From the NCBI GenBank assembly GCA_964226685.1, contig CAXQRU010000184.1:1-23676 (forward strand): 23,676 nucleotides of DNA. The letters are read 5' to 3'. Made by a program: the position numbers and the translations under genes. Positions 7,005 to 15,578 of the stretch are shown piece after piece (the stretch's first letter is position 1; the number at the start of each line of letters is the position of its first letter). The DNA comes from CAXQRU01 sp964226685 (lineage in GTDB: Bacteria; Pseudomonadota; Gammaproteobacteria; Pseudomonadales; Cellvibrionaceae). The notes under the pieces are model-generated. The model did not search any database and was not told the DNA's origin. It saw only the letters and a list, made by a program, of their open reading frames with translations.

Positions 7005-8206
7005 CTCGAAAGCCCTCTCTCGAGCGTCAATTTTTGACTCAATTGGCCTGTCATCAATGGAGCCAACACACCTTAACCGAGCAAGTCAACCAAACCATTG
7101 CCGCCACTGATCGAAACGATACCCAAGGCGCCATCGCGCACCTTTGTCAAAACCGCCGCGCCCATATTTGGCCATGGGCTTTGATTGCGGGCATCACTTT
7201 AGGTGGCGCCACCATGACGGGCCTTTTGAATTACAGTGGCGAACAACCCATCAATATTGTCTGGTTGCTGTTATTTTTTGTGGTATTTCCATGGATTTTG
7301 TTAATCATTAGCTGGCTACTGATGGCCTTTAAGGGTAGTCCTGGGCTATGGCGACAACTGCCGTTTTTTAAACGGCTGCCCTCCTCGCTAATACTACCGC
7401 CTGCGCGCTTTTATCTTCATTGGCTTAACCAGTGGTTTGGGCTGGGCTTTAGCCTCGGCGGGCTAATCATTTTGCTGGCCATGGTGGTCGGCTTAGATTT
7501 GGCCTTTGGCTGGGCCACGACCTTGAGCACTGAGCCTCAAACGGTTCACCAGCTCACAGAACGACTGAGCTATCCCTGGCAGTCTTGGCTACCCGATGCT
7601 CGCCCCACATTGGATCTGATCGAGCACTCACAGTTTTTTCGCTGGCAAGCCGAGCGCGATCAACTTGACCCCAACCTGCTGCGCCAATGGTGGCCTTTCG
7701 TAACCATGATGCTCGTCAGCTACAGTCTATTGCCACGCCTGCTGTCACTACCGCTAAGCCATATGGTCTTTAAGCGCCAGCTCGCTCAGCATTGGCCCAG
7801 CACCCCAGCACTGGCACAAAGAGCTTACGCCATCGCACAAGCAAAAGATAACACCGCCAGCCATCCGCGAACCAAAGTCAGCATCGCGCAGTTGGATAAA
7901 CCTTATATCGGCTGGAGGCTCTCAAACAAAGACCATCGGCTATTGGATTATGGGCTTGGCCTGGGCACATTAAATGAGGATATGCACCAAATAAAATCAC
8001 TGGAAAGTAAGCGCAAACTTACCGTGTGGGTCAAGGGCTATGAAAGTCCTCAACTTGAACTAGCCGATTTACTTAAGCCATTGAATACTCAAATTACCCT
8101 AGCTCTTTATAGCCCTAAAGCCATCAGTGATGCCAGTTATATTTCTTGGGAGCGCTTTGCTAAGCAACACGGATATCAGATGGCCGAAATCGAGGGCACA
8201 TCATGA
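7001..8206 (+). CDS. DUF2868 inner-membrane protein
   Basis: 401 residues. I recognise it as a DUF2868-type protein from its composition and its pairing with a DUF3482 GTPase; the family has no established function. Four hydrophobic segments are visible (about 57-76, 84-109, 149-171, 231-250), with a soluble loop between the third and fourth and a cytosolic-looking C-terminal domain of about 150 residues. The ATG overlaps the tatC stop (ATGA), and the stop overlaps the GTPase start the same way, so it is cotranscribed with tatABC and probably works with the GTPase at the membrane. It holds the position that tatD occupies in E. coli. Confidence 0.72.
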   Translation: MTRKPSLERQFLTQLACHQWSQHTLTEQVNQTIAATDRNDTQGAIAHLCQNRRAHIWPWALIAGITLGGATMTGLLNYSGEQPINIVWLLLFFVVFPWILLIISWLLMAFKGSPGLWRQLPFFKRLPSSLILPPARFYLHWLNQWFGLGFSLGGLIILLAMVVGLDLAFGWATTLSTEPQTVHQLTERLSYPWQSWLPDARPTLDLIEHSQFFRWQAERDQLDPNLLRQWWPFVTMMLVSYSLLPRLLSLPLSHMVFKRQLAQHWPSTPALAQRAYAIAQAKDNTASHPRTKVSIAQLDKPYIGWRLSNKDHRLLDYGLGLGTLNEDMHQIKSLESKRKLTVWVKGYESPQLELADLLKPLNTQITLALYSPKAISDASYISWERFAKQHGYQMAEIEGTS

Positions 8207-9582
8207 TTCGCTTAGCAGTGGTCGGACATCCGAATAAAGGTAAATCCAGTATCGTCGCTACCCTATCTCACTGTGGTGACATTGCCATCGACAGCTTTTC
8301 AGGCACCACTCGCCGAGCCCAGCAATACCCGGTAATGGCTCACGGGCAATTATTATATGAGCTGATCGATACCCCCGGTTTTCAGCGTCCAAGGTTCGTT
8401 CTTAACTGGCTAGAAGAGCGAGCACCGCATGCGCACCAACGCAAAAAGGCGGTGCAAGCGTTCACTAACGACCCAGCCAACCAGCAACAATTCCCCGATG
8501 AAACCCAATTACTGCGACCCATTGTTGACGGTGCTGGCATCATTTACGTGGTCGATGGCAGCATTCCCTATAGCAGTGAATATGAAACCGAAATGGAAAT
8601 TTTACGTTGGACTGGGCAGCCAAGGCTCGCCATCATCAACCCGATTGGCGGTCATCAGCACGTCGACCAGTGGCGGCAAGTGCTCGACCAGTTCTTTAGT
8701 ATCGTTCGGGTTTTCAACCCACTGACCGCTCACCACAACGAGCAATGCGCTATTTTACAAGCCTTTGCTGAGCTCTCACCGGAGAAAACGAACGAGATCC
8801 AAAATGCTCTTGAACAGCTAAAACTGGCCAGGGAAGAACAACACAAAACCGCCGCTCAAACCATCGTTGATGCCATCAATCCGCTTCTTTGTCATATCGA
8901 ACAAACACCCTGGAGCGATGACAAGCCTCCGAAAATGATCAAAGAGGGTCTTCGCCAACAATACCAAACTCAAATCGAGCAGATGGAGCAAGCACTACGG
9001 CGAGCTATTCTCAAGATTTACCAACACGAACACACCCAATGGCAAGAGAGCCGCTTGGCGTTGGAGCGCTTCCCGCTGTTTGATCAATCTCGCTGGCAGC
9101 TCTGGGGAGTTGATCGTAAAAAAGCCCTTTTATTGAGTGCCAGCGCTGGAGCCGCCACCGGCGCCGCCATCGATTTGGGCGTTGGCGGTAGCTCCTTGAT
9201 GGCAGGAACGGTTTTAGGAAGTATCACAGCAGGGCTATCCAGCCTTTGGCTGTACCACAAAACCATGACGCCCAAAAAACACAACAGTAAAAATGGAAAA
9301 TTCTGGCAAATTGGCCCCGCAAAAGATCCACAATTTGGCTTTGTGGTGCTTGCACGCGCGCTGTTTTATACCCAAGCCGTCGCTGGGCGCACACACGCCA
9401 ATCAAAATACCCTAGTCATCGATGATCACCACAGCTTTGACTGGATGAGCCAACTCAGTTTAAAAGAGCAAACCGCACTTGCGGGCCTTTTACAAAAAGC
9501 CAACAAGGGCCAACTCAGCCAAGAACAAGCGGAAAAAATGTTTGCTATTATCCACACGCTGATTGTGCAACTGGTTCAGTAA
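8203..9582 (+). CDS. GTPase with DUF3482 domain
   Basis: 459 residues. The N-terminus is a TrmE-Era-like G domain: P-loop GHPNKGKSS (8-16), switch I GTT (34-36) and G3 DTPG (56-59). The usual G4 specificity motif (N/TKxD) is not obvious; the expected place reads RLAIINPIGG, so nucleotide specificity is uncertain. The C-terminal half matches the DUF3482 layout, with long charged helices followed by a Gly/Ala-rich segment (about 304-350) that could insert in the membrane. It forms a coupled pair (4-nt overlap) with the DUF2868 gene. Function is unknown; membrane-associated GTPase is the safest description. Last gene of the ubi-tat operon. Confidence 0.8.
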   Translation: MIRLAVVGHPNKGKSSIVATLSHCGDIAIDSFSGTTRRAQQYPVMAHGQLLYELIDTPGFQRPRFVLNWLEERAPHAHQRKKAVQAFTNDPANQQQFPDETQLLRPIVDGAGIIYVVDGSIPYSSEYETEMEILRWTGQPRLAIINPIGGHQHVDQWRQVLDQFFSIVRVFNPLTAHHNEQCAILQAFAELSPEKTNEIQNALEQLKLAREEQHKTAAQTIVDAINPLLCHIEQTPWSDDKPPKMIKEGLRQQYQTQIEQMEQALRRAILKIYQHEHTQWQESRLALERFPLFDQSRWQLWGVDRKKALLLSASAGAATGAAIDLGVGGSSLMAGTVLGSITAGLSSLWLYHKTMTPKKHNSKNGKFWQIGPAKDPQFGFVVLARALFYTQAVAGRTHANQNTLVIDDHHSFDWMSQLSLKEQTALAGLLQKANKGQLSQEQAEKMFAIIHTLIVQLVQ

Positions 9583-9778
9583 CCAGCGTGACAGATGCTT
9601 GGAATTCGATTCACTTTAGACAATGCTAATGAAGAACTGTTTGAGATGGTATCGAGCAACATCAAGTACCGAGTTTGTGAACTTGCACACAAGTGATTTA
9701 AACAATGTTCGAGCCTCTGCATAATTCATCACTATACTTAAAGCAAGCCATTGAGTTATCAGTAAAATAGGTGCCAAC

Positions 9779-10786
9779 ATGCCCCACATTGCATTCAAAG
9801 TGATTGCCCTACTGCTTGGCTTCGCCAGCCATATAGCCTTTGCTGAAACGCTAAAAGTAGTCCCCGTTGATGCGCTTTACCATTATCGCCTACCCGATGG
9901 CCAAACCACGGATCAACAACCCGAAGGTGGGGACTGGTGGCACGTCCCCAATGGGGATGCCTTTATTAATTTATCCGAATGGGGAACATTGGGGCCAATA
10001 CAATTGAAACCCTCTAAAGGCTATCCAAAATACCCAGGCGATGACGACAAACACCACCTAAGCCTCAAAAAAAGCCAAGCCATTTTGAAGCAACTCGGTA
10101 TCTCGTTAAACGATCAACTGTTTATCTATGATATCTACCAGGATAAAGTTATCACCCTAACCTTGAAAGATTTGTTACCGTTAATGGTGTATATCGACCC
10201 TTACTCCACAGGCCAAGATGACATAAACACCGAAAATTTCGTTTTTGGACTTCAATTGAAAAAGGGCACCATTCCAGAAGAGTTTGGCGAGTTTGCTTAC
10301 ATTGGCAATATCAATCCTTTTGTGGAGGGCCAAATAGAAGAAATTATATGGACACCCATCAGTGAAGAACAATTTCCTGTCGACACCTTTACCAATCACA
10401 TTGATATAGAGCATATAGAGGAAAAAAATTCATATCAATTTCAAGGCAAAGAATTCACTTTTTCTATTCACTCCATGATTTACAGCCAAACGCATGGCAA
10501 ACGCAAAGCTTATCGATTTGCCGACTACTTAGAAGCTAATGATAAAGAAGGCAAAGTGGTTTTCGAGATGTTCCGAGGAGAGGGCGAAAGCTCTCACCCC
10601 TCACCTTTGTATGAAAGAAATAGCGAGTATCCAAAAGACAATCGCCAATGGACTGGACGGCTTTTCAAAGACCATGAACCTATTTTTTACAACAATAGAA
10701 CCTACCGGTCATTTGGTTGTGAGAGCATACCTTTTGTCAGCCGATCAAAGAAAAGCATTCCCATTCTATGTGATAACCGACACTAG
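9779..10786 (+). CDS. Secreted protein of unknown function
   Basis: 335 residues that I do not recognise. Residues 1-22 are a Sec signal peptide (ALLLGFASHIAFA, cleavage before ETLK). The mature part is hydrophilic and rich in aromatic and acidic residues, with no membrane segment and no motif I can name. Two cysteines lie near the C-terminus (SFGCES and ILCDN) and could form a disulfide. The ATG has AGGTG 5 nt upstream. It is a lone gene, convergent with the iron operon, and 196 nt downstream of the ubi-tat operon. Probably periplasmic or extracellular. Confidence 0.7.
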   Translation: MPHIAFKVIALLLGFASHIAFAETLKVVPVDALYHYRLPDGQTTDQQPEGGDWWHVPNGDAFINLSEWGTLGPIQLKPSKGYPKYPGDDDKHHLSLKKSQAILKQLGISLNDQLFIYDIYQDKVITLTLKDLLPLMVYIDPYSTGQDDINTENFVFGLQLKKGTIPEEFGEFAYIGNINPFVEGQIEEIIWTPISEEQFPVDTFTNHIDIEHIEEKNSYQFQGKEFTFSIHSMIYSQTHGKRKAYRFADYLEANDKEGKVVFEMFRGEGESSHPSPLYERNSEYPKDNRQWTGRLFKDHEPIFYNNRTYRSFGCESIPFVSRSKKSIPILCDNRH

Positions 10787-10958
10787 ATATTTGCGCATTA
10801 GAGTGTAAGCCATCAGATCATACGATCATAAATTCGAGCAAACGAAAATCACCTCATTGTTTAAAGACTTTTAACCCAAAAGGGGCGATAGCTTAAGCCT
10901 GAAAAGTAGAGTAACATGATTTAAACATCTGATCAGAATTTTACGATTGCCAACAACC

Positions 10959-10979
10959 TCTCACCCCTTTGGGGTGAGA
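10959..10979. repeat. Palindromic hairpin 1 (REP-like)
   Basis: TCTCACCCC-TTT-GGGGTGAGA, a perfect 9-bp stem with a 3-nt loop. It lies between two convergent genes and shares its TCTCAC/GTGAGA arms with a second hairpin 36 bp away, so it looks like a dispersed REP-type intergenic palindrome. There is no T-run on either side, so a classical intrinsic terminator is less likely. Confidence 0.6.
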
Positions 10980-11015
10980 ACCCACTATATAAAAGATTCG
11001 TTTAACCAACGATCC

Positions 11016-11038
11016 CTCTCACTCTCTTAGGGTGAGAG
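11016..11038. repeat. Palindromic hairpin 2 (REP-like)
   Basis: CTCTCAC at 11016-11022 pairs with GTGAGAG at 11032-11038. The arms match those of hairpin 1 but the loop differs. The pair lies just past the restored stop of the di-haem oxidoreductase gene (11051), so it could protect or terminate its transcript. Within 10787-11050 these two palindromes are the only structure I see. Confidence 0.5.
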
Positions 11039-11050
11039 TCTTATCTGACG

Positions 11051-12473
11051 TTACAAACTTTTTAGAAAATCGATCAATGATTCTCGCTGATGCTTTGGCA
11101 ACGACGAAAACTTTTCTCGACTACTTTTTGCTTCGCCACCATGCCATAAAATAGCCTCTTTCAAATTTCTCGCTCGACCATCATGCAAAAAATTTTCTGA
11201 CCCGCTCACTATTTCCGTCAAACCAATACCCCATAGCGGGGCGGCACCGTTTTTGGCTCCGTTGGTTATTTTTTCTCACTATTTCCGTCAAACCAATACC
11301 CCATAGCGGGGGCGTTCTCCACTCACGACCATTAGCCAGAGCTTCAGGACGATGATCCGCCAAATCGTCACCCATATCGTGTAACAATAAATCCGTATAC
11401 GGATAAATAGTTTGACTGGCCAACCAAGTTAACTCGTAATCATCAGCCGTTTTCCAACTTGGCATATGGCAAGCGGCACAGCCAATATTTGAAAATATCA
11501 CCTCGCCTTGCCTGACGCTTGGCTTATCAATATTTCGCCTAGCAGGAACCGCCAAGTTACGCGCATACAAGGTCACTAATCGCAAAATATTATCGCTCAA
11601 CTCAGGCTCACCACCTGAAGGAGCCGATAAGCATTCCGACTGACTCATCGTACAATCATCTTTTGGAAATAAGTGCGAGGTTATACCTAAATCACCATTA
11701 AACGCGGCCGCATTTTGCTGAAGCACACTGGGCTGACCTGCTTTCCAACCAAAACGACCCAGGCTTTCTTTACCTTGCATTAGATCAACCACTTTATTGG
11801 CTTTGCCAGATATACCATCACCATTACTATCATTGATATCTTCATTGCTTAAAATATCTTTTTCAGCAATCGCCTCCAGCAAACCTAAGCCTATCATCGC
11901 TGGCGCCACCCTGACAGAGAATTGTGTTTGCGGATGAAAATCGCCATAGGCTAAATCGATAATGACTAAGGATGGTCTTCTGAGAAACACTTTTTCTCCA
12001 CCAGAAAGACTTCTCACTTCTTCTTGATAGTGAATTTGAATTTTACCTTCGGGCTTCACGCCAGGAATCGCAAAATCCTGTAGTTGACCACCATAATTAG
12101 GCTCAGGCATAGTGCCATTTTCTGTAGGAATACTGAGTCTAACTAGAAGCGAAACGGCATTATCCTCCAATCCTTTGGGCGCATGACCACGACCATCTTT
12201 AATGTGGCAATTTTGGCAACCATTTGTATTCATAAAAGGCCCCAAGCCATCACGCGCCTCAGTAGAGGCTGGCGCGACCACCCAGGGGTTTGTAAAAAAA
12301 CTATTGCCGGCATTAAAATCTAACTGCTCCATCATCGGCATATTGGCTGATGGCAATGAAAATGCCTGGCGACTTTTTACTATAACTGTCGCATCGCCAC
12401 CAGAAAATGCGTTAGACTCTGCAGCCATCGCTAGTTGCACAACCACAACCAACCACAAAAATAAAAATCGCAT
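11051..12473 (-). pseudogene. DUF1111 di-haem oxidoreductase, frame broken by a 70-bp duplication/insertion
   Basis: Secreted c-type cytochrome of the DUF1111 'thiol oxidoreductase-like' family. Signal peptide residues 1-17 (ending AMA); haem sites CQNCH (86-90) and CAACH (332-336); conserved REWRTPPLWGIGL (383-394). As written, the frame runs 430 residues to a stop at 11181 with an aberrant tail after residue 399. A 37-bp sequence occurs twice (11205-11241 and 11275-11311), exactly 70 bp apart with 33 bp between; 70 is not a multiple of 3. Removing 70 bp restores 450 residues ending at 11051 and recovers the family C-terminus HDGRARNLKEAILWHGGEA. It is the third gene of the iron operon, after the imelysin. 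Either a recent natural frameshift or an assembly error. Confidence 0.85.
11205..11311. repeat. 37-bp direct repeat separated by a 33-bp unique insert
   Basis: Copies at 11205-11241 and 11275-11311 are identical, with an offset of exactly 70 bp. The 33-bp spacer (11242-11274) resembles no neighbouring sequence I could spot and has no clear inverted repeats. The structure breaks the reading frame of the di-haem oxidoreductase gene. Confidence 0.93.
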
Positions 12474-12527
12474 GAAAATTTTACTCTAGAAATAGCCGCT
12501 TGAGATAAGCAAGCGGCGAGTTAGATA

Positions 12528-13748
12528 TTAAAGCGATAACTTAGCGATGCCCAAGACTTTGGCAGACTCTTCAATCAACTTCGTTTGTTGAACCAAAGAG
12601 GCAATGGCTTGCTTAATTATTTGCTCTCCTTTTAGATTACCAGGAGCAATCATCTGATCAAACTTCATAGGGCTTTTGGACTCAGCCAAATCCACCATCG
12701 CTTGAAGTTGCCTTTCTGTTATCGACAATGCTGATCTGGTCTGATTATCCAATACACTATTTTTGGCGCTCACTAGATTAGAAACACCTGGCCCCGATAA
12801 AACCGTGCCATTGACACGGCGATACTCCCCCAAATAAATATTTTGGACGCCCTTTGCATTATAAAAATGCGCGTAATGAGTATTATCACTAAAGCAATCC
12901 TGCTCATCCTCTGGCGCATTCGCCTCTAACGCTACTTTCATGCGCTCACCAGCTAGCTCACCCAATGATAAACTGCCCATTCCATAGAGAATTCGAGTCA
13001 GCGATTGTTGGTTAGGCAAGGCCAACAATGTCGAGCGATAATTATCGGGATTATCGGGTGACCATTGTTGCACCATATTCTCTAAATCGCTGACTAACAG
13101 TTTCGTCACGGCTTTTAAATACTCAACTCGACGCTCGCAGTGCCCATGAGTACACAATTTACCTCGAGTAAAATCGGTATAGGGACGATTACCCGCGCCT
13201 GGGTTCGTGCCATTTACATCTTGCCCCCACAATAAAAATTCAATCGCATGATAACCGGTTGCAATATTGGCTTCAGATCCCGCTAGTTCATTTAAGCTAG
13301 CCAATAGCTCTGGCGTGATCACACTGATATCCAGCTCTTCACCACCAACTTGAATCGTACTATTGGCAATAATATTCCCTGTAGCACCAGCATTACCCAA
13401 CTCGTGCTGATAATCTTTGGTCACATAATCAATAAGGCCTTCATCTAACGGCCAGGCATTCAGCTGCCCTTCCCACTCATCGACATTGGGGTTCCCAAAA
13501 CGAAACACTTCCGATTGCAAATAAGGCACACGAGCCTGCTTCCAAGCAGCCTTGGCTGCATTTAAGTTTACCTCGTTAGGCTCTGCCACCAGCTGATCGA
13601 TGGCTCGCTGCAAGGTTTTAGCCGTGATCAAGGCATCTTCAAACACCGCGTGAGCGATCACCGCGTATTGTTTCACAACTGACTTTTCAGAGACAGCAAA
13701 GCTCATGCTTGCTGGCAACGCCAGCAAGATAACGAATAATATTTTCAT
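12528..13748 (-). CDS. Imelysin family protein (peptidase M75 fold, iron-related)
   Basis: 406 residues. Signal peptide 1-18 (ALPASMSFA, then VSEKS). The imelysin signature GxHxxE is present as GYHAIE (165-170), followed by FLLWGQD as in IrpA/ICMP-type proteins. The domain is two helical bundles from duplication; QARVPYLQSEVFRF and the later SLGELAGERM are typical. Despite the 'peptidase' name, the family is linked to iron uptake and no protease activity is implied. AGAG lies 8 nt before the ATG. It follows the LbtU-like porin by 18 nt and precedes the di-haem oxidoreductase, a recurrent porin/imelysin/DUF1111 combination. Regulation by the Fur box upstream of the operon is likely. Confidence 0.93.
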   Translation of the reverse strand: MKILFVILLALPASMSFAVSEKSVVKQYAVIAHAVFEDALITAKTLQRAIDQLVAEPNEVNLNAAKAAWKQARVPYLQSEVFRFGNPNVDEWEGQLNAWPLDEGLIDYVTKDYQHELGNAGATGNIIANSTIQVGGEELDISVITPELLASLNELAGSEANIATGYHAIEFLLWGQDVNGTNPGAGNRPYTDFTRGKLCTHGHCERRVEYLKAVTKLLVSDLENMVQQWSPDNPDNYRSTLLALPNQQSLTRILYGMGSLSLGELAGERMKVALEANAPEDEQDCFSDNTHYAHFYNAKGVQNIYLGEYRRVNGTVLSGPGVSNLVSAKNSVLDNQTRSALSITERQLQAMVDLAESKSPMKFDQMIAPGNLKGEQIIKQAIASLVQQTKLIEESAKVLGIAKLSL

Positions 13749-13766
13749 GTTAAATTCTCTTGTAGA

Positions 13767-14771
13767 CTAAAACTCAGCGGATAATTGCAGCACTAAACTA
13801 TTGGTGGAATCACCCGTTCCGCCGTCAGAAACCGAGTAATCCTCATCAAATGTTAGTTCAACACCCAAGCCCAAGCCGCCCAGGACCTCCGTGCTCATGC
13901 CCACACTCACTCGCTCTTCAGGCAAGTCCAAAAAAAGTGCCTCATCGGTTTGCTGGTAGGATAGCGCATAGGTAAAGTTGCCAGACGTCAATGCCACTTC
14001 CAATTGTGCCGCACTGGGTTCTGAATTGTTGCCATCAACTCCCAACTCATCAAGCGCCGTTAAATACTCCGCAAAAATTTGAACGGCACCGAGTTCTAGC
14101 TCACCATAGAGACTACTGCCATCAACGGCATCAACCCCTGTTGCATAACCGTAATCATTATCTTGCAAGCCATCGGAGTCCGCTAAATTGGAAATATAAT
14201 CCGCACCGACTTTAAAACCATCGCCACTAAAACCGATTCTCAAACCAAAGTTATTGATACGATCTCGACCATCTTCATCTTGATCACCATTGAATAAATA
14301 GATAGCACCCAATAACGGGCCATTCTCGTACCGTGCAACCAATGCCGTTTCACGAGCCTCGCCAAAATCGATGGCAAGAGGGTCATTAACCAGTGCGGTC
14401 GAATAATTACCAAATGGCATATAATCCTGACCAAGCACAAAGGTAAGAGGCCCTTGTGTATAGGTGAGCACAGCCACATCGACCTCTAAATCGGTATCAT
14501 CCTCCTCATAGAGCAGGGTCAACGTTGCACTCAGGTTTTCCGCAATGACAGCTTCTGCACCCAGCTCCGCGGTAGCCACTACCAAATCACTCGATGAGTT
14601 GCCAGAATCTGGATCTGTATAACTGGCCTCAATCTCAAGCGCACCGCTGAAGGTAAAACGCTCATTCTCAGATTCCAAAGCCGATACCCGCTGCTCTAAA
14701 CTTTGCTCATCGGCATACGCATTAGCACAGAGCGAAGCGGCCAACATCACAATCGATAATTTTTTGCTCAC
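13767..14771 (-). CDS. LbtU-family siderophore porin-like outer-membrane beta-barrel
   Basis: 334 residues from GTG at 14771, with AAGGGG 5 nt upstream. Signal peptide 1-20 (ending ANAYA), a short coiled-coil stretch SLEQRVSALESEN (24-36), then about 300 residues of alternating amphipathic beta strands rich in Asp/Gly/Tyr, ending in phenylalanine (LQLSAEF) as expected for a BAM substrate. VATAELGAEAVI and LLYEEDDTDLEVDVAVLTY match my recollection of the LbtU family, known from legiobactin uptake in Legionella. First gene of the iron operon, 47 nt downstream of a perfect Fur box. Substrate is unproven, and a generic DUF-type porin is the alternative. Confidence 0.82.
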   Translation of the reverse strand: MSKKLSIVMLAASLCANAYADEQSLEQRVSALESENERFTFSGALEIEASYTDPDSGNSSSDLVVATAELGAEAVIAENLSATLTLLYEEDDTDLEVDVAVLTYTQGPLTFVLGQDYMPFGNYSTALVNDPLAIDFGEARETALVARYENGPLLGAIYLFNGDQDEDGRDRINNFGLRIGFSGDGFKVGADYISNLADSDGLQDNDYGYATGVDAVDGSSLYGELELGAVQIFAEYLTALDELGVDGNNSEPSAAQLEVALTSGNFTYALSYQQTDEALFLDLPEERVSVGMSTEVLGGLGLGVELTFDEDYSVSDGGTGDSTNSLVLQLSAEF

Positions 14772-14818
14772 AAGAACCCCTTAGTATTCAATGGTAAGAA
14801 GCGCGATTGAATCATAAA

Positions 14819-14833
14819 TGATAATGATTATCA
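14819..14833. promoter_or_regulatory. Fur box
   Basis: TGATAATGATTATCA, a perfect 7-1-7 inverted repeat identical to the core Fur consensus. It lies 47 nt upstream of the porin GTG and 92 nt upstream of the divergent lipoprotein ATG, so it may repress both directions under iron-replete conditions. The identity of the downstream genes supports the call. Confidence 0.9.
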
Positions 14834-14925
14834 AGTGCCATATCATTTACAAAAAAGCGCGCCAAGTTAAAAGATCTGCAAGATTGAGAACCCATGCTAT
14901 TATGCGGACATCACTATTTGGGGGA

Positions 14926-15576
14926 ATGACGTTGAACATATGGCTTACACTCGCAATTTGCTTAAGCTTAGTAGCTTGCAGCGAAAAAGCAGATGAAAAA
15001 CCATCGGAAGCAGAGACTATTGCCAATGGAAATACCTTTAGCAATGCAAAATTTGCAATGAGCATTGAAAAGCCCGAAAACTGGCACGCTCTTTCGACCA
15101 ATGAGCTACTGACTGCCTTCCATATCAATGACGATGAGAATCAAACCTCAGCCATTCTAGCGCTGGCAATGAAGCACTCGCTACCCTTGTTCATGTTCAC
15201 CAAATACCCCCCCGGAACACGACAAGCGGGCAATTCCAGTATTACTGGCGTAGCCGAATACCTGGGCCAGCACGCTGAAGCAACCAATGGGTGTGGCTAT
15301 CTCGAAAAAATGAAAGACACTCCGAAGCAAGCAGAACTAAGCTTAGAGTTCAAAGGGGATTGCGTTGAACGTGCGATCAATGGAAACCCATTCAAGTACA
15401 CCGAGGCCACCATTCGCACAAAAGATATTGCACTTAATCAGCGTTATTTTGCATGCAGACATGACAAGCACATGATAACGCTGGTGATGACCTATGAAGA
15501 CTCTACCGAAAACGACAATGAAACAGAACTGATGCACATCCTCGACAAACTACAGCTAGCCTGTGATCAAACCTAA
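14926..15576 (+). CDS. Putative lipoprotein of unknown function, divergent from iron operon
   Basis: 216 residues from the ATG at 14926. The N-terminus MTLNIWLTLAICLSLVAC has a clear lipobox (LVAC, lipidated C18), followed by SEKADEK. The mature domain (about 45-215) begins with KFAMSIEKPENWHALS, resembling PsbP/'photosystem II reaction-centre-like' stress lipoproteins in which a short motif precedes 'P.NW'; I make no family call. Three later cysteines (NGCGY, GDCVE, FACRH) may form disulfides. The frame extends upstream to 14818, but those starts fall at or in the Fur box. ATG 14902 and TTG 14932 (with GGGGG 7 nt before it) are possible alternatives. It shares the Fur-box region with the porin, so iron control is possible. 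Confidence 0.72.
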   Translation: MTLNIWLTLAICLSLVACSEKADEKPSEAETIANGNTFSNAKFAMSIEKPENWHALSTNELLTAFHINDDENQTSAILALAMKHSLPLFMFTKYPPGTRQAGNSSITGVAEYLGQHAEATNGCGYLEKMKDTPKQAELSLEFKGDCVERAINGNPFKYTEATIRTKDIALNQRYFACRHDKHMITLVMTYEDSTENDNETELMHILDKLQLACDQT

Positions 15577-15578
15577 AA

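Noticed and set aside
9571..9586. CTGGTT-CAGT-AACCAG hairpin across the stop of the DUF3482 GTPase gene as a terminator
   Set aside because: Only a 6-bp stem and no T-run; too weak to call.
9595..9696. 33-codon ORF between the GTPase gene and the secreted orphan
   Set aside because: No ribosome binding site and no recognisable similarity; expected by chance in 196 bp.
11205..11311. 37-bp repeat as a target-site duplication of a small mobile element
   Set aside because: Known target duplications are far shorter, and the 33-bp spacer has no inverted ends or coding capacity.
14240..14479. 79-residue minus-strand frame inside the porin gene
   Set aside because: Out-of-frame shadow of a gene with signal peptide, RBS and a full-length barrel.
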